From Parafrankia elaeagni (GTDB lineage: Bacteria > Actinomycetota > Actinomycetes > Frankiales > Frankiaceae): 64,000 bases of DNA. The notes below the pieces were generated by a model. That model saw only the letters and a list, made by a program, of their open reading frames with translations, was not told where the DNA came from and ran no database searches. The position numbers and the translations under genes are program-made. The DNA is taken from contig NZ_KB893670.1 in NCBI RefSeq assembly GCF_000374165.1, positions 32,705 through 96,704 of the forward strand, written 5' to 3'. Below are positions 48,610 to 58,700 of the stretch, in pieces; position 1 is the stretch's first letter, and every line of letters starts with the position of its first letter.

Positions 48610-50139
48610 GTGTCGTCAGCACCTTCAGGACTCCCGTGGAGCACGGTCGACGCCGCGCTGAGAGCCACGCACGCCCTCCACCAGCTGGAGCAGACGTGCC
48701 TCGTCGCGGTGTCGGCGACCGATGCCGTATACCTGCGGGTGACCGGGCCGATCCCCGAGCTGGTTGCCGGGCTTGGTATCCCTCGCGCCCGGTGTCTACC
48801 TGCCCGAATGCTCGACGGGGCGCCCGCAGTCGGCTCCCTGGCCGACCAGGAACCCGCCCTGGCCGACACCGTCGAGGTCGAACGGTTCGGCATCCGCAGC
48901 CATGTCTCGATGCCCATCCTCGGTCCGGACGGGACGGTGCTCGGCATCCTCGCCGGGCTCGACCGGTCCCCAGTGGAGGTGCCTGCGGAATCACTCGGTG
49001 TACTACGGGCGATAGCGGACAGTCTGGGCGCGTCCGACACACTGCGGGACCAGCTTGCCCGCCAGGTCCACGCCGAGGTTGCTGCCAGTAACGGAAGCGG
49101 GGCTGACCGGGAGGAAGCCGCCGCGGAGGCAGCAGCGGCAGCCGGCCGGATGGGCGGTCCCGGCGGCGCAGCCTCGCCCACCGGGCACCCGCCGCCCGGG
49201 CACCCGCCCGCCGCCCCACCGCCGCCCGTCGCGTCGTCTCCCGGGGTGGTCCCGCCTGCCGCCCCCGGCACCGCGGCGCCGGCGCCGGCGCCGGCTTCCG
49301 CCGAGCCCCGGCCCACCGCGGTCCAGCCGTCGGCCCCGGCCGCGTCCGCGGGCTCCCCGGAGACAACCGGCGGCATCGGCGTGCCGATCGAACCGGAGCG
49401 TTCCCCGGCTACGGGCCAGAGCCAGAGCCCGGGGCGTGGCCAGCCCGGGCCGGTGGCGACCGGTGGCGCGTCGCGGGTCACCCCGGAGGTTCTCGCCCGG
49501 GCAGCCCGGCCCGGGCCGGCCATGCGCGCAGGCACCACGCAGCCCGCACCGCCGCGGTCCGGGCCGCCGCGGGCCGGCGCCGCCCGCGGACAGGGCGGGA
49601 CCCCCGGGCCATCCGGGGGAGGCGTTCCGGGACCGTCCGACATGCGCCTGCGGCGGGCCTCCGCCGGATGGGTCGTCGAAGGGCCCGGTTCCGAGGTCCG
49701 CCCGGTCGGCGACCTCATCTCCGCGATGGTCCTCGCCGATCTGCTTGCCGACGATCTCAGTCCACCGGGCCGGCCCCGGCGGGCGGACCGCGATCTCAAC
49801 GAGACCGAACAGCTCCGCCTGTCAGTGATCCAGCTGGAACACGCCCTGGCGTCGCGGGTCATCGTCGAGCAGGCGATCGGCGTACTGGCCGAGCGGAACC
49901 ACATCAAGCCCAGAGACGCGTTCGAGCGGCTGCGCCGCACCGCGCGCGGTATGGGCAGGCGGGTCCATGACCTGGCCCGCCAGGTGGTCGAGTCGGTGGG
50001 TGATCCACGGATCAACCTGCCTGGGGAACTGGGCCGCGGCAGCGCCGGACCGCCGCCGGGCGCGAGCCCGGCAGGGGGAGGAACCGGCGGCGGGTCACCC
50101 CGGCCCAGCCCGCCACGCGCCACGCCCAGCCGCCACTGA
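48610..50139 (+). CDS. GAF-ANTAR regulator with long disordered linker
   Basis: 509 residues. The N-terminus (about 10-145) looks like a GAF sensor domain (LHQLEQTCLVAVSATDAVYLRV, then FGIRSHVSMPILGPDGTVLGILAGLD). The middle 150-380 is Pro/Ala/Gly-rich and disordered. The C-terminal end (about 395-460) is an ANTAR RNA-binding domain: LSVIQLEHALASRVIVEQAIGVLAERNHIKPRDAFERLRRTARGMGRRVHDLA. ANTAR proteins bind paired hexaloop RNA stems and prevent termination. A classic receiver domain is missing, so it would be controlled by the GAF ligand or by protein contacts rather than by PdtaS phosphotransfer. GGGAG precedes the GTG start by eight bases. Confidence 0.85.
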   Translation: MSSAPSGLPWSTVDAALRATHALHQLEQTCLVAVSATDAVYLRVTGPIPELVAGLGIPRARCLPARMLDGAPAVGSLADQEPALADTVEVERFGIRSHVSMPILGPDGTVLGILAGLDRSPVEVPAESLGVLRAIADSLGASDTLRDQLARQVHAEVAASNGSGADREEAAAEAAAAAGRMGGPGGAASPTGHPPPGHPPAAPPPPVASSPGVVPPAAPGTAAPAPAPASAEPRPTAVQPSAPAASAGSPETTGGIGVPIEPERSPATGQSQSPGRGQPGPVATGGASRVTPEVLARAARPGPAMRAGTTQPAPPRSGPPRAGAARGQGGTPGPSGGGVPGPSDMRLRRASAGWVVEGPGSEVRPVGDLISAMVLADLLADDLSPPGRPRRADRDLNETEQLRLSVIQLEHALASRVIVEQAIGVLAERNHIKPRDAFERLRRTARGMGRRVHDLARQVVESVGDPRINLPGELGRGSAGPPPGASPAGGGTGGGSPRPSPPRATPSRH

Positions 50140-50191
50140 CGGCCGCGACACGACCCACTTCGACACCCAACCGGCCCTGACCCCGCGCGGT

Positions 50192-51595
50192 TCAGGCGGA
50201 CTCGACGTCGCCGAGCACCCGCACCGCATCGGTGATCTTCGACGCGTCGCCCACCAGGACGGTCACCAGGCCGGCCGGGGCGAGCAGCTCCGCCGAGACC
50301 GCCTGGACGTCCGCCGCGGTGACCTCGGTCAACGCTCGCGGATGGTCCCGCAGGAACTCCACCCCGATGCCGGCGCCCGACAGGCCGGACAGCGTGCCGG
50401 CCAGCCCGGCCGCGGTGGCGCTGGCCAGCGCCAGCGTGCCGATCAGGTACTGGCGGGCGGCCTCGAGCTCGTCGGCGTCGGGCGGCAGCAGCGCGATCCG
50501 GCCGAGCTCGTAGCGGATCTCCAGCAGCGCCGGGCCGGTCACGTCGGTGGAGACGTCCGCGGCGACGGTGAACCGGGAACCGGCCTGGTAGTGCTCCACC
50601 GAGCTGCGCGGGGAGTATGTGTACCCCTTGTCCTCCCGGATGTTGGAGACCAGCCGCGAGCTGAAGTAGCCGCCGAAGATCGTGCTGGCGAGCCGCAGCG
50701 CCGGGTAGGCCGGGGCGGTCCGGTCCAGCGCACGACCGCCGAGCCGGATGTTGGTCTGCACCGCCCCCGGCCGGTCGACGATCAGGATCCGGCCCGCCGT
50801 AGGCACCGGGGGGGCCGGGTGGCCCGCCCCGGCGGTGCCGCTCCAGGCGCCGAGGGTGGCTTCGACGGCGTCCAGCGCACGCTCGGGATCGACGTCCCCC
50901 ACAAGGGTGAGGATCGCGCCGCCGGGGCGGACCCGCGCCGCGTGCAGTGTGCGCACCGGCCCGACGCCCACCTCGGCGAGCACCGACGGCGGCGTGACGG
51001 CGGTGCCGTAGGGGTGGTCACCGAACATGCGCCTGCGCAGGGCCTCGCGGGCGATCACCACCGGCTGGCTCAGCGCCGTCTCGGTGTCCTCGACAACACG
51101 GGCGCGCTCGCCGGTGAACTCGTCCTCGGGGTAGCTCGCCGAGATCAGGACGTCGGCGATCAGAGCGAGCAGTGGTTCGAGGCTGGTGGCGAGGGCGGAG
51201 CTGACGATGGCCAGCCGGTCCGCGTCGACGCCGGCCCGCAGCGACCCGCCCAGGGCCTGCACCGCGGTGGCCAGGCCGACGCGGTCGTACCGGCCGCTGC
51301 CGGTGAGAATCGTCTCCGCCAGCAGCTCCGCCTCGGCCTGGTAGACCTCACCCGCGCCGGCGAACGGGATGCGCAGCCGCAGCTCCACCAGCGGAACGCT
51401 CGCTCGGGCGACCACGTCGACACGCAGACCGTTGGCCAGCGTGCGCCGAACGACCGTCGGCAGCTCACGGGGGACGGTCGCGGCCACCGCGGGGATCACC
51501 GAGCCCGCCCCCGCCGTCGCCCCGGCGCCGGTTCCCGTACCGGCACCGGCCTCCGCTGTGGAGGGGGTGGCCGCGGTCTCGGTGGTCGTCGTCAC
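50192..51595 (-). CDS. M16-family peptidase-like protein, probably inactive subunit
   Basis: 467-residue M16 (insulysin/mitochondrial processing peptidase-like) protein. The fold is clear (GEVYQAEAELLAETILTGSGRYDR, STIFGGYFSSRLVSNIREDKGYTYSPRSSVEHYQAGSRF), but the HxxEH zinc motif is absent: the equivalent region reads AEAELLAETIL. It retains the R/Y substrate-binding motif in NIREDKGYTYS. It is therefore the non-catalytic partner of the following M16 gene, as in heterodimeric bacterial and mitochondrial enzymes. The GTG at 51595 has GAGGAG six bases upstream. A Gly/Ala/Thr-rich stretch covers the first 35 residues. Confidence 0.9.
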   Translation of the reverse strand: MTTTTETAATPSTAEAGAGTGTGAGATAGAGSVIPAVAATVPRELPTVVRRTLANGLRVDVVARASVPLVELRLRIPFAGAGEVYQAEAELLAETILTGSGRYDRVGLATAVQALGGSLRAGVDADRLAIVSSALATSLEPLLALIADVLISASYPEDEFTGERARVVEDTETALSQPVVIAREALRRRMFGDHPYGTAVTPPSVLAEVGVGPVRTLHAARVRPGGAILTLVGDVDPERALDAVEATLGAWSGTAGAGHPAPPVPTAGRILIVDRPGAVQTNIRLGGRALDRTAPAYPALRLASTIFGGYFSSRLVSNIREDKGYTYSPRSSVEHYQAGSRFTVAADVSTDVTGPALLEIRYELGRIALLPPDADELEAARQYLIGTLALASATAAGLAGTLSGLSGAGIGVEFLRDHPRALTEVTAADVQAVSAELLAPAGLVTVLVGDASKITDAVRVLGDVESA

Positions 51596-51668
51596 GCTGT
51601 CTCCTCGTCCCCCGGGCGGGGGATCGCTCGGCCGATCATCCGGCTGCTGGCGGAGCACCGGGCCGTCA

Positions 51669-53009
51669 TCAGGCGGCCCCGGCCCGCAGCTCCAGCACCG
51701 CGCGGCCCTGCCCGCGCAGCGCACCCGCGGCGGCGGCCACCGCGTCACCGGTGATCTCCGCGAGCAGGCCGGGCAGCTCGTTGAGCAGCTCGGGGCGACC
51801 GTGGTGCAGTTCGAACGTCGCGATCTTCAGGGCGCGGCCGAGCGCGTCGTCCGCCTCGCGCAGGATGCCGGCCCCGACCTGCGCCCGCACCCGGTCGAGC
51901 TCGCCGGGCTCCAGCCCCTCGCCCGCGATCCGGTCGAGCTCCTCGTCGACCGCGGCCAGCACCGCGTCAGCGGTGGAGTCGCCGGCGTGCCGGGCATCCA
52001 GCGTGAGCAGCAGCGGGTCGCGCTGGTCGAAAGGATCACCGAAGGTGCCGACGTAGGTGCTCACCGCGGTCACCAGGCGGTCCTTCTGGACGAGCCGCCG
52101 CTCCAGTCGGCTCGCGTCGCCGTTGGTGAGCACGTCCGCCAGGAGCTCGGCCGCCAGCAGCCCCGGCAGGTCGCTGTCGGGGTCGGGCACCCGGTAGCCC
52201 ACCGCGAGCGCCGGCCGGGGGGCGAGCCGGTCGGTCAGCACCTCGCGGCGCTCCTCGGCCCGTACCGGCTCGGCGAAGCTGCGCCGCGGCGGCACGGGCC
52301 GGGCCGGGATCGTGCCGAAATACCGCTGGACGAGGTCGAGCGCCCGCTCGGGGTCGAACTCACCGACGATCGTCAGGATGGCGTTGCCCGGCGCGTAGAA
52401 CGTGTCGAAGAAGTCCGCGGCGTCGTCCAGGCTGGCGGCCTCCAGCTCGGAGAAGTCGCCGTACCCGTTGTGGGCGTTCGGAAAGGTGTCGAACGCGACC
52501 GGCGGCAGCGCGATCCACGGGAACCCGCCGTAGGGCCGGTTCAGCACGTTGACCCGGATCTCCTCCTGGACCACGGCGATCTGGTTGTCCAGGTTCTCGC
52601 GGGTGATCTTCGGTGCGCGCATCCGGTCGGCCTCGAGGAACAGCGCCCGTTCCAGCGCGCCGGACGGCAGCAGCTCGAAGTAGTCCGTGTGGTCCGGGTG
52701 GGTCGACCCGTTGAAGATGCCGCCCGCGGCCTGCACGTACTTCGGGTGCTCGGCCTTGCCCACGTTCTCGCTGCCCTGGAACATCAGGTGCTCGAACAGG
52801 TGGGCGAACCCCGTGCGCCCCTCGGGCTCCGAGCGGAAGCCGACGTCGTAGTGGACCGCGACGGCCACCACCGGCGCCGTCTGGTCCGGCGCGAGCAGGA
52901 CGCGCAGGCCGTTGTCCAGCACCACCTTGCGCAGCGGGTAGGCGGGCGCGGGCAGCGCTGCACCCACCGCACTGGAGGCGGCCGAGCCGGCGGCTGTAGG
53001 TGAGGACAC
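51669..53009 (-). CDS. M16-family zinc peptidase, catalytic subunit
   Basis: 446-residue M16 peptidase with an intact inverted zinc motif HLFEH (in FAHLFEHLMFQGSEN) and the distal Glu (VQEEIRVN). The second half is the usual non-catalytic M16 repeat. The complementary gene 73 bp downstream encodes the inactive partner. It is probably cytoplasmic or peripheral, as no signal peptide is seen. The GTG at 53009 follows a TAGCGT box by six bases, indicating a leaderless mRNA. Such actinobacterial pairs are of unknown substrate. Confidence 0.93.
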   Translation of the reverse strand: MSSPTAAGSAASSAVGAALPAPAYPLRKVVLDNGLRVLLAPDQTAPVVAVAVHYDVGFRSEPEGRTGFAHLFEHLMFQGSENVGKAEHPKYVQAAGGIFNGSTHPDHTDYFELLPSGALERALFLEADRMRAPKITRENLDNQIAVVQEEIRVNVLNRPYGGFPWIALPPVAFDTFPNAHNGYGDFSELEAASLDDAADFFDTFYAPGNAILTIVGEFDPERALDLVQRYFGTIPARPVPPRRSFAEPVRAEERREVLTDRLAPRPALAVGYRVPDPDSDLPGLLAAELLADVLTNGDASRLERRLVQKDRLVTAVSTYVGTFGDPFDQRDPLLLTLDARHAGDSTADAVLAAVDEELDRIAGEGLEPGELDRVRAQVGAGILREADDALGRALKIATFELHHGRPELLNELPGLLAEITGDAVAAAAGALRGQGRAVLELRAGAA

Positions 53010-53015
53010 AGCGCC

Positions 53016-53021
53016 ACGCTA
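53016..53021 (-). promoter_or_regulatory. Leaderless -10 box (TAGCGT) of the M16 pair
   Basis: TAGCGT on the - strand, six bases, then GTG at 53009. Confidence 0.55.
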
Positions 53022-53208
53022 CTGCCCGCGCCGCCCGCCCGGCCACGTTCGGCAGCTTCCCCCCGCGACCCCGTCCCCGCGCGGAGATGCGCGGACTACG
53101 AAAGGGCCAGTCGGGCGCCCGCCCACCGTCCCACGCTGTGGTCCTTGACCGAGCCAGCCCGTCGCGGTCAGCAGGCACCGCCAGTCAGGCCGGCACCGTC
53201 GGCCAGCC

Positions 53209-53256
53209 GGCACCGCGGTCAACAGGCACCGCGGTCAGCAGGCACCGCGGTCAGCG
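53209..53256. repeat. 16-bp tandem repeat, three copies
   Basis: Three near-identical copies of GGCACCGCGGTCAGCA; the last overlaps the stop of the small membrane protein gene. Related fragments continue upstream to about 53160. Confidence 0.8.
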
Positions 53257-53514
53257 GCGACCGCGGCCGCCCGCGGAGGAGACGAGGAGGACGAGCACCG
53301 CGGCGACGGCCACCTGGAGCAGCAGGGTGAGGAACCAGCCGGCGTCGATGCCGCTGGCGACCACCAGCCCGAGCGCAGCGCCCAGCAGGCCGATCAGCAC
53401 CGTCATGAGAGCGCCGATCGGTACCCGGCGCCGGGCCGGGACGGCCAGCCGGCCCAGCAGGCCGACCAGGCAACCAGTGATCAACGCGCTGACAATGCCG
53501 GTGGGGGTCTCCAC
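53251..53514 (-). CDS. GlsB/YeaQ-like small membrane protein
   Basis: 87 residues with three membrane segments: about 8-25 (IVSALITGCLVGLLGRLAV), 32-53 (GALMTVLIGLLGAALGLVV) and 58-79. The Gly-rich spacing and the GxxxGxxG repeats resemble the GlsB/YeaQ/YmgE stress membrane protein family, but the family's usual signature is weak. The end is Arg-rich (GGRGRR). GTG 53514 is used; a CACAAT hexamer lies seven bases upstream. Function is unknown. It is divergent from the PucR gene. Confidence 0.6.
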   Translation of the reverse strand: METPTGIVSALITGCLVGLLGRLAVPARRRVPIGALMTVLIGLLGAALGLVVASGIDAGWFLTLLLQVAVAAVLVLLVSSAGGRGRR

Positions 53515-53606
53515 GGACCCGATTGTGCTCCTCCCCCACCGCCGCCGACCGGCCCGCGAACACCACCCATCCCACCGTGCGCGGCGCGAGGGGACAGACT
53601 GTGCCG

Positions 53607-54908
53607 GTGGGAACGTTTCCGCCCGGGCTGAGCGACTCCCTGGCCCATGGCCTGGAACAGCTGGCCGACGAGATCATCGCGGCGATCGCCGCGGAGGTCC
53701 CGGCCTATGCCCGGCCGCTGGAGGGCTCGTTCGGCCAGGGAGTCCGTCGCGGCGTCGAGGAGGCGCTCGCCCGGTTCCTCGCCCTCGTCGACGCCGGCCC
53801 GCAGGCCGCCGGTGACCTGGCCGCGAGTCGGGACGTCTACGTCCGGCTGGGGCGTGGCGAGGTGCGGGCCGGGCGCTCCCTCGACAACCTGCTGAGCGCC
53901 TACCGGGTGGGCGCCCGCATCTCGTGGCGCCGGATGGGCGAGGCCGCGCGCCGCGCGGGCCTCGACGCCGCCGGGCTCGTCTCGCTCGCCGAGATGATGT
54001 TCGCCTACATCGACGGGATCTCGGCCGCCTCGGCCGACGGTTACTCGCTCGCGCAGTTCGAGGTCGCCAGCGAGCGGGAGCGGCTCTGGGACCGGCTGGG
54101 CGAGCTGCTGCTCTCCGGCGCGGACCCGGCCACCGTCGAGCACGCAGCCAGCACCGGAGCGGTCCGGCTGCCGGAGCGGATGGCCGCCGTTCTGATCCCC
54201 GACGGGCCCGGTGACCATCTCTCGGCGCGCCTGTCCACCGGCTGCCCCCGCGCCAGCCACGGATCGGACTTCTGGTTGTTCGTGGGCGAGGCGGACGACC
54301 CCTCCCGGCGGCTCTGGCTGGCCGAGCGGCTCGCCGGCACCGGGGCGGTGGTCGGGCCGTGCGTGGCGTGGCAGCAGATCACGACCAGCGTGGAGCGGGC
54401 CGGCTTCGCCCGGGCCGCCCTGGTGGCCGGACGCCTGCCCGCCGCGACGGGACCGGATCCCCTGATCACCGACGATCATCTGACCGAGCTGCTGCTGGCC
54501 CGCGACCCACGGCTGCTCGACGATCTCGCCCAGCGCCGGATCGCCCCGCTCGCGGGGCTGCCCGAGCGCACCCGGGCCCGGTTGGCCGAGACCCTGCTGT
54601 ACTGGCTGACGCTGCACGGCCAGCGGCAGCTGGTCGCCGAGCGTCTGCACATCCACCCGCAGACCGTGCGTTACCGGGTGGGCCAGCTCCGGGAGCTGTT
54701 CGGAGACACCCTGGACGACCCCGACGCCCGCTTCGAGCTGGAACTCGTCCTGCGGGCGACCACCTGCCGCGGCCCGCGGCCCGCGGCCCGGCCACCCACG
54801 GCGAACCCGCCCGCCGCACAGCAGCCCACGCCACAGCAGCAGCCCACACCACAGCGGCAGCCCACACCACAGCGGCAGCCCACGCCACAGCGGGATCCGG
54901 CCGGCTGA
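53607..54908 (+). CDS. PucR/CdaR-type transcriptional regulator
   Basis: 433 residues. The N-terminal half (about 15-190) is helical and resembles the RsbRD-like N-terminal sensor found in many actinobacterial PucR proteins (FGQGVRRGVEEALARFLAL, LLSAYRVGARISWRRMGEAA). The C-terminal HTH_30 is LAETLLYWLTLHGQRQLVAERLHIHPQTVRYRVGQLRELFG. The tail has an 18-bp-repeat-encoded QPTPQ array. Start: GTG 53607 lies six bases after a CAGACT box; GTG 53601, directly at the box, is less likely. The target is unknown; the gene is divergent from a small membrane protein and upstream of an EEP nuclease. Confidence 0.82.
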   Translation: MGTFPPGLSDSLAHGLEQLADEIIAAIAAEVPAYARPLEGSFGQGVRRGVEEALARFLALVDAGPQAAGDLAASRDVYVRLGRGEVRAGRSLDNLLSAYRVGARISWRRMGEAARRAGLDAAGLVSLAEMMFAYIDGISAASADGYSLAQFEVASERERLWDRLGELLLSGADPATVEHAASTGAVRLPERMAAVLIPDGPGDHLSARLSTGCPRASHGSDFWLFVGEADDPSRRLWLAERLAGTGAVVGPCVAWQQITTSVERAGFARAALVAGRLPAATGPDPLITDDHLTELLLARDPRLLDDLAQRRIAPLAGLPERTRARLAETLLYWLTLHGQRQLVAERLHIHPQTVRYRVGQLRELFGDTLDDPDARFELELVLRATTCRGPRPAARPPTANPPAAQQPTPQQQPTPQRQPTPQRQPTPQRDPAG

Positions 54909-54923
54909 CACCGCCAACCGCGC

Positions 54924-54929
54924 TACCGT
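54924..54929 (+). promoter_or_regulatory. Leaderless -10 box (TACCGT) of the EEP gene
   Basis: TACCGT, seven bases, then GTG at 54937. Confidence 0.5.
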
Positions 54930-54936
54930 CCGTACC

Positions 54937-55716
54937 GTGCGGGTGGGTTCGTTCAACGCGATGCACGGCCTGTCCCTCGCCGACGGCCGGGTCGAGGTCG
55001 ACCGTTACACCGCGGCGATCACCGATCTGGACTGCGACGTCCTCGGCCTGCAGGAGATGGACCTGGCGCAGCCGCGTTCCGGCGGCGGCGACCTGGCGGC
55101 CACCGCCGCGACCGCGCTGGGTGCCGCCGACGGCGGCTGGCGCTTCGCCGCCACCGTCTACGGAACTCCGGGGCACAGCTGGCGGCCGGCCGAGGGCGTC
55201 CGGGCCGACGGCGAGCCCGCCTACGGCATCGCCCTGGTCAGCCGGTTGCCGGTACGCCGCTGGTGGGTGCTGCCGCTCGGCCGGGCGCCGGTGCGCGCGC
55301 CGATCCTGATCCCCGGCGGATCACGGCGGGCGCGCCTGATCCTGCTCGACGACGAGCCGCGGGTGGCGCTGGCGGCCGTCGTCGAGACCCCCACCGGGCC
55401 GCTGACCGTGGTGACGACACACCTGTCGTTCGCGCCGGGCTGGAACGCCGTCCAGCTGCGCCGGCTGGTCGGGCGGCTGCGCGGCCTCGACGGCCCGGTG
55501 CTGCTGCTCGGGGACCTGAACCTGCCCGGTCGGCTGCCGACCGCGCTCACCGGCTGGCGGCGCCTCGCCGCCCACCGCACCTACCCGGCCCACGCGCCCC
55601 GGGTACAGCTCGACCACATGCTGGCCCGGGGCCCCGTCGGAACGGTCGCCGCCACCGAGGCGCGCCGCACCGCCGTCTCCGACCACCTTGCGCTGCTCGC
55701 CGACATCCGTCGCTAG
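54937..55716 (+). CDS. Endonuclease/exonuclease/phosphatase family protein
   Basis: 259-residue EEP-fold hydrolase (DNase I / AP endonuclease / phosphodiesterase superfamily). Seen: VGSFNAMHG with the first metal Asn, DVLGLQEMD with the catalytic Glu, YGIALVSRLPV, VVTTHLSF with a His, LLLGDLNLPG with the Asp-Asn pair, and the final SDHLALLADI carrying the catalytic Asp-His. The substrate cannot be told; it could be nucleic acid or a phospho-ester. The GTG start follows a TACCGT box by seven bases. Its TAG stop overlaps the convergent adnB stop in the palindrome CTAG. Confidence 0.9.
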   Translation: MRVGSFNAMHGLSLADGRVEVDRYTAAITDLDCDVLGLQEMDLAQPRSGGGDLAATAATALGAADGGWRFAATVYGTPGHSWRPAEGVRADGEPAYGIALVSRLPVRRWWVLPLGRAPVRAPILIPGGSRRARLILLDDEPRVALAAVVETPTGPLTVVTTHLSFAPGWNAVQLRRLVGRLRGLDGPVLLLGDLNLPGRLPTALTGWRRLAAHRTYPAHAPRVQLDHMLARGPVGTVAATEARRTAVSDHLALLADIRR

Positions 55717-58700
55717 AGGTCGTTCCGGCGACCGGACAGCAGCGCGACGATCTCGGTCTCGCCCAGCAGGGCCGGCCGGACGATCTCGCCGGAGGTCACG
55801 TAGAAGTAGGACGCCTCGACGTCCGCCACGGGCACCCCGCGCACCCGGGCCCAGGCGACCCGGTAGACGGAGAGCTGGGTGGGGTCGGCGGGCTCCGAGC
55901 CGGTCTTCCAGTCGACGACCTCCCAGCGGCCGCCGCCCAGGTCGTAGACGGCGTCGATCCGCCCGCGCACGGCCCGCCCGCCGATCATCACCTCGAACGG
56001 GGCCTCGACGGCGAACGGCCGGCGCGTGCCGTACGGCCCGGTCAGGAAGGCCTCCTGCAGGCCGGACAGGTCGTGGTCGTCCAGGGTGGCGGCGTCGGCA
56101 GCGCCGGGGAGATCCTCCACGTCGATCAGCGGCCGCTGGTCGAAGATCTCCTCCACCCAGGCGTGGAAACGGGTGCCGCGGCGGGCCTGCGGCACCGGCC
56201 GGCGGGGCACCGGCCGGGCCAGGTCGCGGGCGAACTCGGCCGGGTCGGCGCGCATCCGCACGATCTCGGACGCCGTCAGGCTGGCCGGCAGGGCGACGTC
56301 CCGGACGGGGCTGCGGGCGGCGCGTTCCTCGGCGAGCAGCAGCGCGGCCTCGCGGTCGAACTCGGCGAGCTGCGCCCGTTCCCGGGCGGTCATCCCCGCC
56401 AGGTCGTCCGGCGGCGGGGCCTGGCCGGCGCGGAGCAGCTCCAGGGTCTGCCGGACGGCGTCCGCGGCCGCCTGCCGGCGCGCGAACGCGACCGGTTCGT
56501 AGGGCACCGGCCAGGTGAACTCCGGCGGGACGGCCAGCTCGGGGTTCCCGCCCGGCGACGGTTCGGCGGCCCAGACGTCCACCTGCCCGTGGCCGGCCGC
56601 GGCATGGTCGTGCAGCTCGGTGAGGAACACCGAGGGACCACGCCGGGTGCGCTGGCTGGGCCCCCACCAGTGGCCGCTGCCGAGCAGCACCGACTTCGCC
56701 CGGGTGAAGGCGACGTAGGCCAGCCGGCGCTCCTCGCGCTCCCGGTAGCCCCGGCAGTCCTCGTCGAAGGCCACCAGCGCGGCCTTCGAGTCGCCGACCG
56801 TGTAGGACGGCAGCTCGTCCGCGTCGCCGCGCAGCGGGGTCGGCAGCGTGCCGGGCGAGGTCGTCCACCTGTCCCGCACGGTGAGGTCGGGGAAGACCCG
56901 CCGGCTCAGGTCCGGCACCGCGACGACCTCCCATTCAAGGCCCTTCGCCCGGTGCACCGTCATGAGCGCGACGGCGTCCGCGCCGGTCGGGCCGGTGATG
57001 TCCAGGCCCCGCTCGTGCTCGCGGGCGGCCCGCAGGAAGGCGAGGAACGACGTCAGCGAGTTCGGGCCGTCGGGGTCGTCGAAGTCGGCGGCGGCGTCCA
57101 GGAAGGACGCCAGGTTCTCCCGCCGACGGGCCGCGACCGCCTTCGGGCTGGCGGCCAGCTCGACGTCCAGGCCGGTCGTGGAGATCACCCGGTGCAGCAG
57201 GTCGAGCAGGCCGTCACCGACATGCGCCCGCAGCACCGCCAGCTCGGCGCCGAGGCGAGCCACCCGCTCCCGCCCCGCCGCGGAGATCTCGTCGCCGGCG
57301 TCGAGCAGCGCGTCCGCGAGCGAGACGACGTCGCAGGGGTCAACACCCGCGACGGCCTCGGCCAGCGGATCGGTACCGTCCCGCGCGGCCTCGGCCCGGT
57401 CCGCCGCCGCCCCGCCGACGGCCAGCAGGCCGCGGGCCCGGCGGCCGAGCGCCGCCAGGTCCCGCGGCCCGAGCCGCACCCGCGGGCCGGTGAGCAGCCG
57501 GACGAGCGCCGCGTTCGCGATCGGCGAGTCGAGCACCTCCAGGACGGCGACGACGTCGGCGACCTCCGGGGTGTCCAGCAGGCCGGCGAGGCCGACGACC
57601 TCGACGGGCAGCCCGGCCGCCGTCAGCGCCGTGTGCAGTGCCCGGACATCCGACCGGGCCCGCACCAGCACGGCCATGTTCCCGGGCCTCTCCCCCGCCG
57701 CGACCAGCTCGGCCAGCCGGGCGGCGACCCAGGCGACCTCCTGCGCCCAGCTCTCGTGCAGCGCCACCAGGGTGCGCCCGGCCGCGACGACGTCGGCCCG
57801 GGGCCGCAGCTCCACGACGTGGTGACGGGCCCGCAGCGGGGCGGCGACGTCGTTCGCGAGGACGAGCAGCCGGCCGCCGCTGCGCTGGTTCACCGACAGC
57901 CGGTAGCGGGCGGCCGGCGAGCCGTCGGCGCGCGGGAAGTGCTCCGGGAAGTTGTCGAGGTTCGCGACCGAGGCCCCACGCCACCCGTAGATCGCCTGGC
58001 ACGGGTCGCCGACCGCGGTCACCGGATGGCCGTCGCCGAACAGGCCCGCCAGCATCGTCCGCTGGGCCACGGAGGTGTCCTGGTACTCGTCCAGCAGCAC
58101 CACGCCGGCCCGCTGGCGCTCGGCGGCGCCCACCTGCCCGATGTCGCGCGCCAGCCGGGCGGCGAAGGTGACCTGGTCACCGAAGTCGAGGACGTCGCGC
58201 GCCCGCCGGGCGGCCCGGTAGTCGGCGACCAGCCCGGCGAGCTCGCGCCGTGCCCGTGCGGTGGACGCCATCCGGCGCAGCTCCTTGCGCAGGGTCTTCG
58301 TCCCCGGTCGCAGCGCGGCGGACGCCAGCGCGGCGAGTGCGCGCTCGAACATGCCGGCGTCGAAGGCCATCAGGTCGTCCGCGGAGACCAGGTGCTCGCT
58401 CATCTCGCCGTCCAGGGCGACGAGGTCGGCGACGAGGGCCGGCAGCGACCGGCTCAGCACCTCCACCCGCCCGCGGTGGGCACGGGCGACCCGGGCGGCG
58501 AGCTGGTAGCGGGCCGCCGCGACGAGCATCCGGGTGTCCGGCTCGAGGCCGAGCCGCAGCGCGTGCTCGCCGACGAGCCGGCCGGCGTAGGCATGGTAGG
58601 TGCTGATCGTCGGCTCGTCCGCGCCTGCCGCGTCGTCCTGGGCACCGGCAGGCCCGGCAGACCCGGCGAAGTCGACAGGCCCGGCGGAGTCGGCAGACCC

